From NCBI GenBank assembly GCA_000149265.1, contig CH001895.1, positions 136,703 to 200,702 on the forward strand: a stretch of 64,000 nt of DNA. Direction: 5' to 3'. This document shows positions 12,343 through 25,000 of this stretch, in pieces. The notes below the pieces were generated by a model that was given only the letters and a program-made list of their open reading frames with translations, was not told the DNA's origin and searched no databases. Made by a program: the position numbers and the translations under genes. Numbering within the stretch: the stretch's first letter is position 1; every line of letters starts with the position of its first letter. This DNA is from Ciona savignyi. Lineage: Eukaryota; Chordata; Ascidiacea; Phlebobranchia; Cionidae.

Positions 12343-12640
12343 AATTGAATAGGATAATTATGTTTTAACCCCGTGAATTGGAATCGCAAGGGGTTTAACA
12401 AACGGTCAATTGTCAGATCACCTCGCGCCCATCGTCGGGTTACCAGAGCTATTGCAGTGTGCTGTGTATGATTGACACGTTCCCTTAATTTGATAGAACC
12501 TATCAATCCAATGGGATTAAACAATGTCCGTTAAGTGCTCTACTTAAGGACAAATCCGACTATAGCTAATGACCAGTTTCGAACCTGCAACACTTCGGTT
12601 GGAAGACAACGTACTTATCCACTAGACAAATCAGTCCAAC
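12343..12640 (-). mobile_element. family A SINE, minus orientation, more diverged
   Basis: Same layout as the copy at 11759 (GTCAGATCACCTCGCGCCC, GTCCGTTAAGTGCTC), with more substitutions. Two SINEs in the same direction 300 bp apart fill the spacer between the MEST-like and GPCR genes. Confidence 0.8.
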
Positions 12641-13269
12641 TTAGCTTACTTGACACAAGAAAAAAATTGAAATGACTTGACTTAGACTTTCGTATAGATT
12701 GACATGACTTAGCCCAATTAATTCCATTACAACACCGCTGTCCAATAGCAACATTGCTTTGCAGCATAAATCGCTTTTAAATTTCGGTCATTTTAATTAG
12801 GACCTAAGTAATATATTAGAAATAAAAAAAACTATGCAGATCATAGTACTGTGTAGTATATTTTAACTTTTTTCGCTAGAAACAAAACTAAAGAATGTCT
12901 AAGATAATATAATGTATTGGCATTTTATACATTGTACAAGGTAAAATTGAACACCTTGTATGAAAGAAAAAAATTCACAGAATAAAATAACATGAAATTT
13001 TGTCCTCGACGTATATTCACTCGGCTTAAATCCCAAGCTTTGTCAGCTTATGATCTTAGTGCAATGATCGTAAAGTTTTGCAAATGTCTGCTTAGTGATT
13101 GTACCAGGACCACAAACGCAAACACATACACACGCAAATGATGAGGTGTTGGAGGCGATGATTACACCCAGGATGACCAATCCGTTTTACTGTCCCTACG
13201 TTGACGCACATTACTTTTAAAACCAATATAAAATATGCGCTTTAACCATTTTAATTGCAAGCAGCGGTA
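12641..13269. other. AT-rich spacer 3' of the GPCR gene
   Basis: Unique AT-rich sequence that should include the GPCR 3' untranslated region on the minus strand. No feature seen. Confidence 0.3.
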
Positions 13270-14490
13270 TTATGAGCGGGGACAAAATAAATATTTTAAA
13301 GTTTTCCGTAAATATCCCTTCGCATCCGCTCGGAACTCTTTGTACCTCATGCTGTAAATAAACACGTTCCAGAAGCTGTTACTGACACACAGAATATTGG
13401 ACCAGGCTACCGCTGTGTCATGCCAGCTTGATCCCAATTCATACCTTAAAGATACAATTGTCGTGATCAGCATCGGGAGAAAAGCGACCGTAAAACCTCC
13501 GACTATGAGAAATATAGTGACCGCAAGATGGCGATGTCGAGACGCAGCACTTGAACTCTCGGATTCTCTGTTTTCTGGTTCATCTTTATTACTTACGTCA
13601 CCGACTGCGTCAGCACTTACGTCAACACCATCCACAGCCACTGTTAGTTGTTCATCTTCGGTGTGGTTAACCATTCTTAACTCCAAGCCGCCATTAACGC
13701 TTGTTGCAGGTTTCCTTCGAATTATTATAAAAGTGGCAATATTAACTAGCCACAAGAGGAGCAAAGGAGTCACAATCATAGCCACCCCCAGGTATAACGC
13801 GTCATATGACGCGGATGAAAACACGACCACCATCCACCCCCCGTATTCCAATCCTGATGCAAGAGAAATACCAAATCCAATTCCCAAACCTGCCACCCAC
13901 GTCACGGCTACCACGATTTTCGACGTAAATCGCGATCCGCAGCCTTTTTCGCTGACGTAGGACATCGGCTTCGTTACAGCGACCAATCTATCCACGCTCG
14001 CGGCGACCAAGGTAGCTATGGAAACCGTCCATGACGTCATGGCCGTGATTCCGGCGAATTCGTAGAGCAAACGTAAACTTTGCGGCCGATAATAAGAACC
14101 CCATACCTCAGATTGCGAGATCAATCCTTCATTTGCCATTCGTGTCCATGTATACTCACCAAGGAAGTTGAAACAAAAAAGTGAGACGTAGCAAGGGCAT
14201 ACCACGCAGCCCATCAGCATATCCGCAGAAGCCAGCGACAACTTGTAGTAAAGCTGAGCTCTGCTTAAAACGTCTCGCTTCTTCAGCCTTTTCACGTAAA
14301 CCAGGATCACTACAATGTTTCCGATAGAAATCAAAAATATCAGCAAGACACATAGAGACACCATAAAACCGTATCCGACTTTGCATGGTGTGGGAAGGCA
14401 GTTCCAAATTATTTCGTCAAATTTGCAGCGAAATTTGTCGCAAAGCGGGACGTAGCGAAAGGTAAATTCCGTGTTCTCTGGATCAAACAT
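13270..14490 (-). CDS. orphan rhodopsin-like (class A) GPCR, intronless coding region
   Basis: One 406-residue frame from ATG to TAA with seven hydrophobic segments. Class A hallmarks: GN in TM1 (Asn58), LASAD in TM2 (Asp90), DRL at 167-169 in place of DRY, a TM6 FTVAFLP stretch keeping the proline, and NSFWNVFIY at 371-379 as the NPxxY variant. The third intracellular loop (about 258-318) is long and acidic. Odd points: the first extracellular loop is about 30 residues (110-140), and I see no Cys at the TM3 start nor in loop 2, so the usual disulfide seems absent. The N-terminus carries four Cys (17, 22, 31, 36) that may form another disulfide. The ligand cannot be inferred. The uninterrupted frame and full set of helices argue for a working gene. 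Confidence 0.88.
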   Translation of the reverse strand: MFDPENTEFTFRYVPLCDKFRCKFDEIIWNCLPTPCKVGYGFMVSLCVLLIFLISIGNIVVILVYVKRLKKRDVLSRAQLYYKLSLASADMLMGCVVCPCYVSLFCFNFLGEYTWTRMANEGLISQSEVWGSYYRPQSLRLLYEFAGITAMTSWTVSIATLVAASVDRLVAVTKPMSYVSEKGCGSRFTSKIVVAVTWVAGLGIGFGISLASGLEYGGWMVVVFSSASYDALYLGVAMIVTPLLLLWLVNIATFIIIRRKPATSVNGGLELRMVNHTEDEQLTVAVDGVDVSADAVGDVSNKDEPENRESESSSAASRHRHLAVTIFLIVGGFTVAFLPMLITTIVSLRYELGSSWHDTAVAWSNILCVSNSFWNVFIYSMRYKEFRADAKGYLRKTLKYLFCPRS

Positions 14491-14596
14491 ATTTTGCGTC
14501 TTAACAAAGCTATGAACTTAAGTCGCCTAAATACAAGATGTAACGTTTTAACAATGTATTCATTGCAACTGATAAAATCGATTTACAACACTGGTT

Positions 14597-14632
14597 TGAC
14601 GTCACAGATCGATGACGTAGTTCGTGACGTTG
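14597..14632. promoter_or_regulatory. cluster of CRE-like sites upstream of the GPCR
   Basis: A perfect cAMP response element TGACGTCA (14597-14604) is followed by two half-matching sites, TGACGTAG (14613-14620) and TGACGTTG (14625-14632), spaced 16 and 12 bp. They lie about 110-140 bp upstream of the GPCR start codon on the minus strand, a position fitting a proximal promoter. Binding by CREB/ATF factors is an inference. Confidence 0.5.
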
Positions 14633-14689
14633 TGTAATTAGTGCCTTGCAGGGACAACAGCCTTCTATTGATTGCATTGTGATATTAAA

Positions 14690-15035
14690 ACTGGAGAGTC
14701 TGACAACTTACATTCTGACGAACAGCAGCTGCAAAACTGTAGAAGAGCCATACAATATGTTATCAAAATTACAGAGTCTGACTTCTCACATTCTGTATCT
14801 ACTCTTATCCTGCATTTACATTATAATTGGTGATAAATACGAACTGCAAAAATGCAAGTAGCAGAGCCATGCAATGTGTTATAAAATTTCACAGTTTGAT
14901 ATCGCACATTCTATATCTGCACAGCTGTTGCATTTTCATTTGCACTGGATGATAAATACCATACCATACTCCCGTTGTATGCTACACAAGCTACAACTGC
15001 CAAAACTGCAGGTAGCAGGGCCGTTGGCAGTGGTG
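14690..15035. repeat. degenerate tandem repeat, ~125 bp unit
   Basis: Two to three diverged copies of a unit marked by AGAGCCATACAATATGTTAT / AGAGCCATGCAATGTGTTAT, CACATTCTGTATCT / CACATTCTATATCT, GATAAATAC and AACTGCAAAA. Open frames here reflect the repeat and are not called as genes. Confidence 0.6.
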
Positions 15036-15384
15036 TATTATTACCTACTTCATCGCATTTTAATATTTAATAACGCTGCATCTGTTATACTGCATCTAAG
15101 GTTTTAGTTTCTGCTGGCGTTACTGCACCAAAGACGTATTCAATGCCCTCAATTGTTGTTCTTTCACTGCTTGAAATCCGTCTCACCGCTTGATTGCATT
15201 TTGACAATGCTTTGCTGTGGTGCAACAGCTATGGACATAAAAAAAGGCGACTGCATTGTAATGTGACGAACGAAAGTAATCCACCACTGATGCGTGAATT
15301 GCACAAGAGAGCAATCGCGCCGTTCGTTTAACCTCGAGGTGGCGGTGCGGAGAAGTAATTTTAAATTTGCCATATTAGCACCAA
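15036..15384. other. spacer, nothing recognised
   Basis: Unique sequence between the tandem repeat and the tRNA-like repeats. A short minus-strand open frame at 15164-15373 has no recognisable domain. Confidence 0.3.
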
Positions 15385-15620
15385 ATAGTTAACGCGACCG
15401 ATACATATACCGACTTTTATACCAAAAACCTTCCTTGTTACGTGCCTATTATGGTTTAGATACTTGGCTCGGCCAAAAAATTATATATTTATAACGAAAC
15501 TAATAATGTCGAAATCTTGAGGTGGCCGAAAGGTTAGCGCAACCGATTTACATACCTGATTCTATTCAAAAGTAGTGTTAGTGCCGAGCCCATTGTCGAA
15601 CCAATACCTAGCTCGTTAAA
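15385..15620 (+). repeat. two tandem class-II-tRNA-like repeats (family B)
   Basis: The first copy has GTTAACGCGACCGATACATATACCGAC; the second GGTGGCCGAAAGGTTAGCGC and, 60 bp on, GCCCATTGTCGAACC. Both look like decayed class II (Leu/Ser-type) tRNAs with A-box and B-box remnants and a long variable part. They match the cluster at 61024-63020. Confidence 0.6.
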
Positions 15621-16039
15621 AAGTAAACTAATAATTCTTTAGAAGAATTATTTTTTTATTTCCTGAGTAATACTTAAATAAAATAGGTAGTTAGGAATAC
15701 TGCTTATTAAAATTGCCTAAGTAATACTGAGGCACATAGGTTATTATGGAAACTGAACATTAAAATACAGACAACAAATTCTGACGACCCAAATGATGAT
15801 CTTTCAATCCCAAAGAAGCCAAACACTGACAGTAATAACTTAACTCCGGCGGCTTAACCATACCACCTTAAATTGTCTGTAAGTTTCCTTACTTTATTCC
15901 CGTGGATTATATCTCCTTAAACAGTTTATAACACCCGTAATTTTAACATTTTTGTATTATTAGGTAGAAAAAGAACATGGACCAGCCACGATTTATACAA
16001 AATAACAGTGATTGTGACGCAACAATAAAACTGACAACG

Positions 16040-19000
16040 CTATCTAGAACTTGACGTCGAAATAGTCCGTTTAGGAACAATGGCCGATTGTTTGAATTCT
16101 AGAATTCCGCGATTGTCCGGTTTCGCAGCTTCGCGTTGTTGATACGAAACTGTGTCACAATCGAACGAGCCGCTCTCTGTGACGCAATAAACGACCACTA
16201 TCGAAGTAATTATCACGTAGAGGCACGTAATAATCAGTTCTTTGTTGCGAGGTGTAGAACACGCCCCATTGTTCATCCCATTGTCCCAATTCCACATATC
16301 CATGACGTCATATCCTGATGGTTTGCGACCTCCTGTGGAAGAATCATCAGGGGACCAACTAAAGCGGAATATCGAATCGAGATTGTTTCTCTCTGTGACG
16401 TCATAAGATGGGGTGGGGAGTCGATTTACGATTCGAATTTGCGATCTCGAGTCCGCTGTATCTTGGTAATACCGGAAGTACGCATCGTCCAAACCGCCCG
16501 ATCTGCTGTGAGTCGTGTTTAGTTTTTTATAAAAAAGATGCGACACACAATGTATGTAATATACACCGGGTACCTCTAAATACTACAGGAGCGCTTGAAC
16601 CGCTTGGATCGCTTGGATCACTTAAATTGTAATTACGAAGTATAGTAAGCGATCCAAGCGCTACAAGCGCTCCATTCGATCCAAGCGGTCCAAGCGGTAC
16701 TATAGTATTTAGAGATACCGTATACTATACACCGAGTCATTATTTACCTTTTGCCCAAACGGCTCCAGAAATCTTGTTTTTTTCTTCCCTCGTTTGCGTT
16801 TTTCTTTTTTTTCTTCGATCGACGTCGGGAAGCACGTGACTTATGACGCCTGCCGGATTTGCGCCGCCTGTCAATCAAATAACAATTTATTTTGACATTT
16901 CAATATTATTTTCACTGCTTTAATTCCATTATTTAAAATAATAAGGCAACTTTTTTGTAGCGAAGAAAATCGGAATGTGGGCATTAAGTACTTTCCATGT
17001 GTTTACCCTATACCAGTGTACCAGTTTGTACGCCTATTTTAATATAATTCCACAAATCTTTCGTCAATTTTGGTTAAATTTATTTTAAACCTACCGTCCG
17101 CCTTGCCTTTTATGTTTTCTTTTGTTTTTTCCCCTTCCCCAAGAACCCTTTAAAGACGTTAAACCACTTTGGGTGTCAGACCTGTTAAAACGTAAAAAAT
17201 AATTTAAAAGGAACGATTCACGCGAGGTTATATTTTTTCATCGCTAGGTGGAGTGTTGAGCATTGTGAGATTCTGGCATCTCTAGCGCAGAGAATGGAAA
17301 TAACATGTTTCTCTTACACAAATAAATACAAGTTGTTTAAGTGAAAAATAATGAATAGAAATATAAATACATTACGCATTTAACAATATATTCATTTAGG
17401 TTACAATAATTGATTAAAAACAATTAAAAAAATTATTCGAACCTTGGATCGAATTCGCCGTCGACGCGTTCAATCTCGAACCCTGCCTTTGTGACGTAAT
17501 CAATAACCGAACCATTGCCCAAGAAGTGACCTGTAGATTACGTCATTAGTTTTGAGTATAAAAAAATAGGATTCGAATTTGACAAGTAAAATCACCCTGG
17601 GCGTTTATAACCTAAAGCCGCAATCAGTTGCACTGCAATTTTAAGGCTCGAGTTGTACAATTACCGATTTTCCAATTAACTTATTGAAATATGATAATCC
17701 GGTGGCTTCGTCATTGGGCCACGGGCCAGTTTGCAATTGCAAGTTGTAAAAGGAGTGTGTAGCTCTAATTATTGTTTTCTTGACACGAAATCTCAAGTGC
17801 CATGTTCAAAGCGTAAAGGTACAACCCTGCAATTATAAGCTTAGAATCCATGCGAGGTAGGCTCAGCGCGTGGGACCACATGCTAAAATACTGTTGAATG
17901 ACAAGCGAGAATTAACAGCTCCTATCCGGTCTTATAAGGCTTGCAACAGTTGCAATAGATAAGCCGCACAGGCATCGAAAACAATAATATTAAGGAAATT
18001 TGAGAACTCATTATAATACTTTACGAGATTACCTTCATAAAGCATTTGATTTTCTTTTAAGCATTAGAACGTTAAACCGTGAAATTCAATACGAAAGATA
18101 AACAAAAAAACGACGTTAATCCAATTTCTCATCACTTATTTTACCCAGCTGGTAGATTGGTCATTTAAAGCAGAACAAAATGAAGTTTAGTTTTTAGTTT
18201 AGTGTATTCATTTTTTGCCACAGTACGAAAAATGGCAAGCTAATCAAATCACAACAAAGGAACAGAAAAAGACTGCAAAACGGACAGTCGTAAAACACGT
18301 CATTTAAAAAAAGGACGCGGCCACCAAACCTAAGCGAAAAAAATAAAAGGTCGGATTTTCAACATATTTTTAAATGCTATTTTTTAAAGGAAATAACCTG
18401 GATAATTTATAGACACACACATAACGTGAGACACGAAAAAGTAGCCAAATACAACCGATTTATTGTTGAATTAAATGTAAGTTAATTTTTAAAACACTAT
18501 TTAATAAAAAAAGACAAAATCTAAATTTAAATGCCCTAAAAAGGATTCCTAAACGGTCCAGAAAGATGCTTTCAAGCGCAAAAGGTGTCAATTACAACGC
18601 AAGGTGCCATTGCTGGTACGGTTACAGCATTCGAGCGATGTCCTAAGTGATTTCGAATGGTCAGTTTCTCCGCATTCCTAAAATACTCAGAAGCAGCCGG
18701 ACGCGGAAAACGGGTTTTGCTTAAACGACAAAAACAATTAAGCACCACGAGCGAGCGTCGCGAAAATTACATGTTTGAGAACGGGCTTTCCAAACCCACA
18801 GTCATTTATGCTGTGCCTGGTGGAAAATCTAATTTTGGAAATATATATTTATTTTGGGCCTGAGTGTCTTCTACGATCATATACGAAATATGAGTTTGCA
18901 CTTTCTAAAAATAACCCAAGGTCTAAATTTAGTTTAAGTTGAATAAGAGTTGTTAATAAATAAAATGTGGGACCGGTTTCAAGAACTCTCAAATAGTTAG

Positions 19001-22000
19001 AAGTGTGTTAGAGTGTGTGCTGAGTGTACCCTTACAACAAAAAGCGGCGGATCAAAGCGGCAGCTCTCTTGTTTGTTCCTGTCGGGGTTTGTTTAAATAA
19101 ATTATAAACACGACAGTGGGGCTAATTGAAGGATGTGCCACCTGTGAGGGTGTAACATTATACGCTGCTAGGTTGACACTACGTTGCCACAGACATGTTA
19201 GCAGACTAAGCAAATAGAGATGCAGACAAATGATTACTGGGTTGTGTTTCGCTTCAAACTATTGTAACTTAAATAAACTAAGTCATAGCAACCACATGTT
19301 CCAGCTTTAAATATAACAAGAAAATGTGAAAACATCAAAGTGACACAAGAAAATTAACAATTCTCCCAAGTTTTTCGATTACTTAATTCAAAATATATTC
19401 TACTTAAATAAGCTAACAATATGGCTACATGAAAAATATGACTAAAATGTACAAATCTGTATTAAAAATGTCTTGTTGAAAATCGGAGCGAAGTGATTAA
19501 GTTCAGACAGTTTACCAGAGTACTCATGGTAGCTTACATTAGTCGAGAGGTTTACACACAATAGCAACCTTTGATCCTGCCGATTGGGGGCCACTTCAAC
19601 ACTTCTTATGCTCTCACAATTATCTCATTGTGACGTTGAGTGGATTTGATTATCACGGAACAAACCAGTTTCTTCAGATCAAAACAAATCGGTTTTCACT
19701 CGGACCCATGGGAAATCACTCAAAAACAATATTCAGGGGACGAATGGGTGTACGGATAAAAACTTTTCGAACTGTTAATACGCGTCATCGAGGTACGGGT
19801 GGGAAATTCTGACATTCTTTTTAACTTTTAAAAATCCAAATATTTGTAAATTTTGATTAACAAAGATTTTAAACACCAAAACCGCTTTTGTGATGGTGCA
19901 TTAATAACCACTTAAAAAATCAGAAACACGTTTTTAAGTATTCTGTTTTTACGCATTATGCAAAAACAACAACAACAAATCACTACTAAAGTAGAAATGC
20001 ATTTAAAAATTCCGTCAACCTAAAAAATCGTGACCAATTACCTCGATGTGAATTCCACCCATATAAGTAACTGCTTTAAGTGTCGGTTTTACCTTATTAA
20101 TTTTTAAGTTTCGATCAATATTGTTTGTCCGGAATTTGGTCACAAAAATCGCTAAGTCCAATTGAAATGTTTCGCATTGTCGCTGAATAATTCGTTCGAG
20201 AATTCATAACAATTATTCCACAACGAGCAGATTGTAGAACTAACAACGACGGTTGCGGTTGATTGTTCAATTCTTTGTGACGTGTCGTACCACCCACAAT
20301 CGCGACAGGTGGGAGTATTCAAGAACCGGTTTCACTATTACGTCATAATCGGACATTTATGAAGAAATCGGGAAAGAATCAAAGCGCATATAGATTATGA
20401 CGACATATAATTCCGAAAATTCCGCTTTACTCGTTTAGCGCCACTTAACAATACCTGAGAAGTAATTGTACAATTAAGCGATAAAGATTATTTAAGCCCA
20501 CGACCCAATTGGACGGATTTTACGGAAATGCTGGAATCGCTTTTTGACAACATGTGTGGTTAGATTCAAAAGATTTTTACTTCAGACTTATTCCATGGTA
20601 TGTAGCGAGTTTTCTATATGCACAATTAAATGTTGTCCGAATACAACTGTTTTTCAGAATCATTTTGTCCCACGCGTACGAGCTCATGGCGAGTTTAAGT
20701 TAAAAGGCTAGCTCATGGCGCAAGGACTAGCTCATGGCGATTTTAAGCTGAAGACACGTTGTCCGTATAGGACAGAATCGTTGTGTCCCACGCAGCGCGG
20801 AATGACGATTTTAAGTTAAAGGGACTTGACACGCGAGGCAAGCGTCAGAGCTTATTCCATTCCCCACTTATGCACGTGAACCTCTGCAACGCGGTGTCTG
20901 GAACCTGATCCTCTGACGAACAACAGGCCTGACGTGGGTGAACGGTACTGTTTGCCGTCGCTGGGGGTTCCGTGACTCGTATATCAGTGTGCTAAGGTAT
21001 CGTGTACGGGAACAACCACTTGTGGTTAAGTTGAATGGGGGTAGCAATGTTATGGGGGTCGGTTAACTTATATTGTTAATATGGGTNNNNNNNNNNNNNN
21101 NNNNNNNNNNNNNNNNNNNNNNNNNNNNNNNNNNNNNNNNNNNNNNNNNNNNNNNNNNNNNNNNNNNNNNNNNNNNNNNNNNNNNNTGTAGCATAAATAT
21201 ATGGCATACTACATGTGTTTTACAAATAGTGGTGGTTAAACAGGTGGTTGACACTCTCTAGTTATCAATATGTTCGCTTTGGGTTGAAATGAAACAGCTT
21301 GGATATACTTAAATCGACGGTTTTTATAGTAAATACATGAAATTTGGTAGATGGATGGATAACATACCTAAAAATTTGTTCCCAAAAAATAAACCTTATA
21401 TCTGGTTTAGTTTTCAAACGCGCGTCACGAACGCGCACACACTATGTCAAATTATCAATATGTTTGCTTTGGGTTTAAATGAAACAGCTTGGATATATTT
21501 AAATGACGATTTGATGTATTAAGTACAGGAAAATCGGTAGATTGGTGGATAACATACTTGTAAATTTGTTTCCAAAAAATTAACCATACATCTTGTTTGG
21601 TTTTCAAACGCGCGCCACGAACGCACCCACACTACGTCAAATTATCAAAATGTTCGCTTTGGGTTGATCACGTCACAATTAAACGCGCCGTTTAAACAAA
21701 GGCATCCGTTGATTGATCCAAGAAAAAATGCAAAGCAGCCCACATGTCATCCATTTTAATGTACAAATCGCTACACTGCCAGTTGATTTATTCGGAAAAG
21801 ATTAAGTAAAGCAAACTTCGCTATCATCAATTTTAGGAATGTCCCGATAAGTGGTTAGTAAACTCTTCCACGAAGGAAAAAAACAAACATTCGAAAAATC
21901 CAGAGACGCAAATCCGACCCCCTCTGACCATTAATATGTACCGTTCAAATCAAACACATTTTTCTTCACATAATCCTTTAAAAAATGTCCTTAAAAAGCG

Positions 22001-25000
22001 ATCGAAAACCTCAGAGTCATGCTTCGAAAGCAAAGAAACGGCTGTGTAAACTTCCAATGCCGCTGCATGTCACTTTACTGTAAACTCTCACAGCACACTT
22101 CACATTGCATCCCACATAAAGATGTGTACACAAGAATCGCTTACTGCCGGGCCGTGTAAACCGCCGATATTTAAATCCGACTCCATTCTACCCCCTGGTA
22201 GGATCGACGAGAGAGGGAAGGCGCCAAAACTTCAAAACTAATCCCAAGCAAGCTGACCTCCTAAGTAAACTAATATACTCCGTGCCAAGTAATACAAACG
22301 ATGGCGGTTACTAGAGATGACGGTACATCCAAAAAATCAATGTCAATAAACACGTTATATTAGGAGAAAATCGTAAAATTCGTAAACTGAAGACTAATAC
22401 CAATACTAGAATGTAGGCTGGGCTTACACTTTCCATCCTTTGAAACCCATATCAGTAATTAAGTTGTATACATCATAGCATGGCACTTTAAATGTAAACG
22501 ATTTTAGTTTCTATATTAAATTTCCTCGAATTACATCAACAATGACGCAACAAATAACATTGTTTACGTCATTAGCACGCCTGTGTTGACTGATTAACGA
22601 AACGCTATGGATCCTCCGGTAATTCGAGATGATTATAAACAAATAATTAAACTTCCTACGTCATAATACCACGACAGAGGGCCATTCTAACTTGTTACGT
22701 GGACAATCAAACGTCAACACTCTCGCGTCGTTTACAAATGAAGTTTACTTTCGATTTTTCGAAAGCGTTCCGCTTATATTAAAGCAATTATACTTCCGAA
22801 AACAGGATAATTGTTCAGCTGATTCTAGGAAATGCTTCATTCGGAAGCTAATCGACCTAGTGGAGTAAAGAGAGAGTTTTTGTTGGATTTTAAACCTTGA
22901 TACCCTCCAAATACTACAAAATCTATATGGTCGTGTTGCCGAAGGGTTAACCCCAATAATCGTAGACGCAGTTAAACTTGAACAATACAGGCTGCCGAAT
23001 CACTTATACTCGTCCAAAGTTGCATCCATGATAACATTCGTACCGTTTTTAGGAAATGAAGATGGTGTTTTGAGTGTAAGGAGGGAAATGCGGGTGGGAA
23101 GAGGGCAAAACCGCCACACGATCTTGGCGAACGGTGATCGTGTAGTGTTATTCCTAACACTATAAAGTTTTAAAATGTTTATCTTGTCTCCTGGAGCCCA
23201 TGTTAAATAACATACTTCCATAGTGTCTTACAAATATTATTGCGTAGAACCGTCCACACGCATTTGACAAGCTGACGCGACAAGACATTTCCGTCACAGA
23301 GGATTTACTGATACGCTGCTCTATAGAAAAGAACGACTGCGTCCATACATACATTCCTATGTATTGATTTTACTACGTATATTCTATACGTACGTGTTGA
23401 AAACAACAAAACGTGACCAAACAAACGATTTTCCCGCCTTTTCTATAAATAGAAATATGACTAAGTAATATTTGAATTACTTTAATCCAATTTATGGCGT
23501 CATAAAGCAAACAATAAGTATTCAACGTCATAAATCCAATTGTTCGCAAACACTGATGTGTTTATGGTTTGTTTCATTACAGAAAATGTGTTTTTATATA
23601 ATTTTTTATTTTGCGGCCGGGTTTTTGGTGTATTTTGAAAAGCTTTCTGGAAAAAACGGGTTTGCGTGGGATCCCTGTAACTACAAGTGGTGTTAATTTC
23701 AAGGACTCTTCAACTTTTAACCTATAATATTTACATCCCAAGCGGATTCCAAAATCAGCCGGGGTCAAGCACATCCTAACCCCGCCAATGCCCCAGATTT
23801 ATCCCGATGTCTGCAAAATTTTGGCACGTCGTATGCCACGCTCTCTTAAACAAGGTATAAGGTTACAGACTAAGTTATTGACGGAAACACTGTGAAGGAA
23901 AAAACATCTGGTACCACTGCTTAGCAAATAAACAGTCTTCGAGAGAGAGAGTAGCCTATTCTCAACGCTGTTTCCTCACATACAAACCAATTACTTGTTG
24001 TTGCCAAAATAGACAACGCAATTAGGCAGCGAAACGAAATGCTAAAACGAATTATGGTTTACGCAACGCAAGGTACTAGGCAAGAACATGGATCCAAAAA
24101 CTATTTGGCCAAGAGAGATGCACCTTACTGGAACACTCATAAACATGATTTTGAGGGAATTATTATTAACATTTTTACTCATTTTACAGCAAAATAGCTG
24201 TATATGTGCAAGCTTATTTAAAATAAACTGTTCACATTGAGTATAATATTCTAACGCACATACGTGTAAAAGAAGGGTCAATATAACAACATTAATGGTA
24301 AATTTACATCCCTGGCACCTCTGCTCAATGCTATGAAGTATAACGTGCTTAAAATTACTCGTGTAAATGCATCCTCATATTATACATATACTCCTGCGGT
24401 AGATATATTAACCTAAGCTACTAACGCTTTAAGATAAAAAGGGAAACCAGCGCTATATCTTTTCAAACAGAGCTGTTGAATCTTTATGCCCCAATAAAAT
24501 ATATTCCTCTAGCTGAGTCTAGCACTACTACCCGATAAATTAACCCACGTTTCATCAGCTCACCTGCTCCAAAAGCGAAGAAGAAGCTCTCGTCTTCATT
24601 CCTTCTGATCAAATCAATCACCCGAGTCGCCATCCGTTCGTTTCTTCGAAAGATCAACTCTTCCTTCAAATACTCGTCGATTTCAGAAGCCATTGCTGTA
24701 TCAGCTGTTGTGATTTCGGTGCCACTGAATTTGTCACCAGTTTCGTTGTTTTCCACATCAGAGTTTTTCAGATGAGGTATCTGACGAAATATGGAGTCAT
24801 TTTGGTCATTGTGCATTTTGTAAGTTGCCGACATACTTAAAATTTACCGAATTAGTTAGATAACAAAACGGAAATAATGAGGTATTAGACGAAAAATAAG
24901 TTCTTTTGGTCATTGTGCTTTCTGTAAGTTGCCGAAATACTTAAAATTTACCGAATTAGCCAGATAACAATACGGAAATAATGAGGTATTAGACGAAAAC

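Noticed and set aside
13397-13960. 187-codon plus-strand frame
   Set aside because: Antisense shadow of the GPCR coding region.
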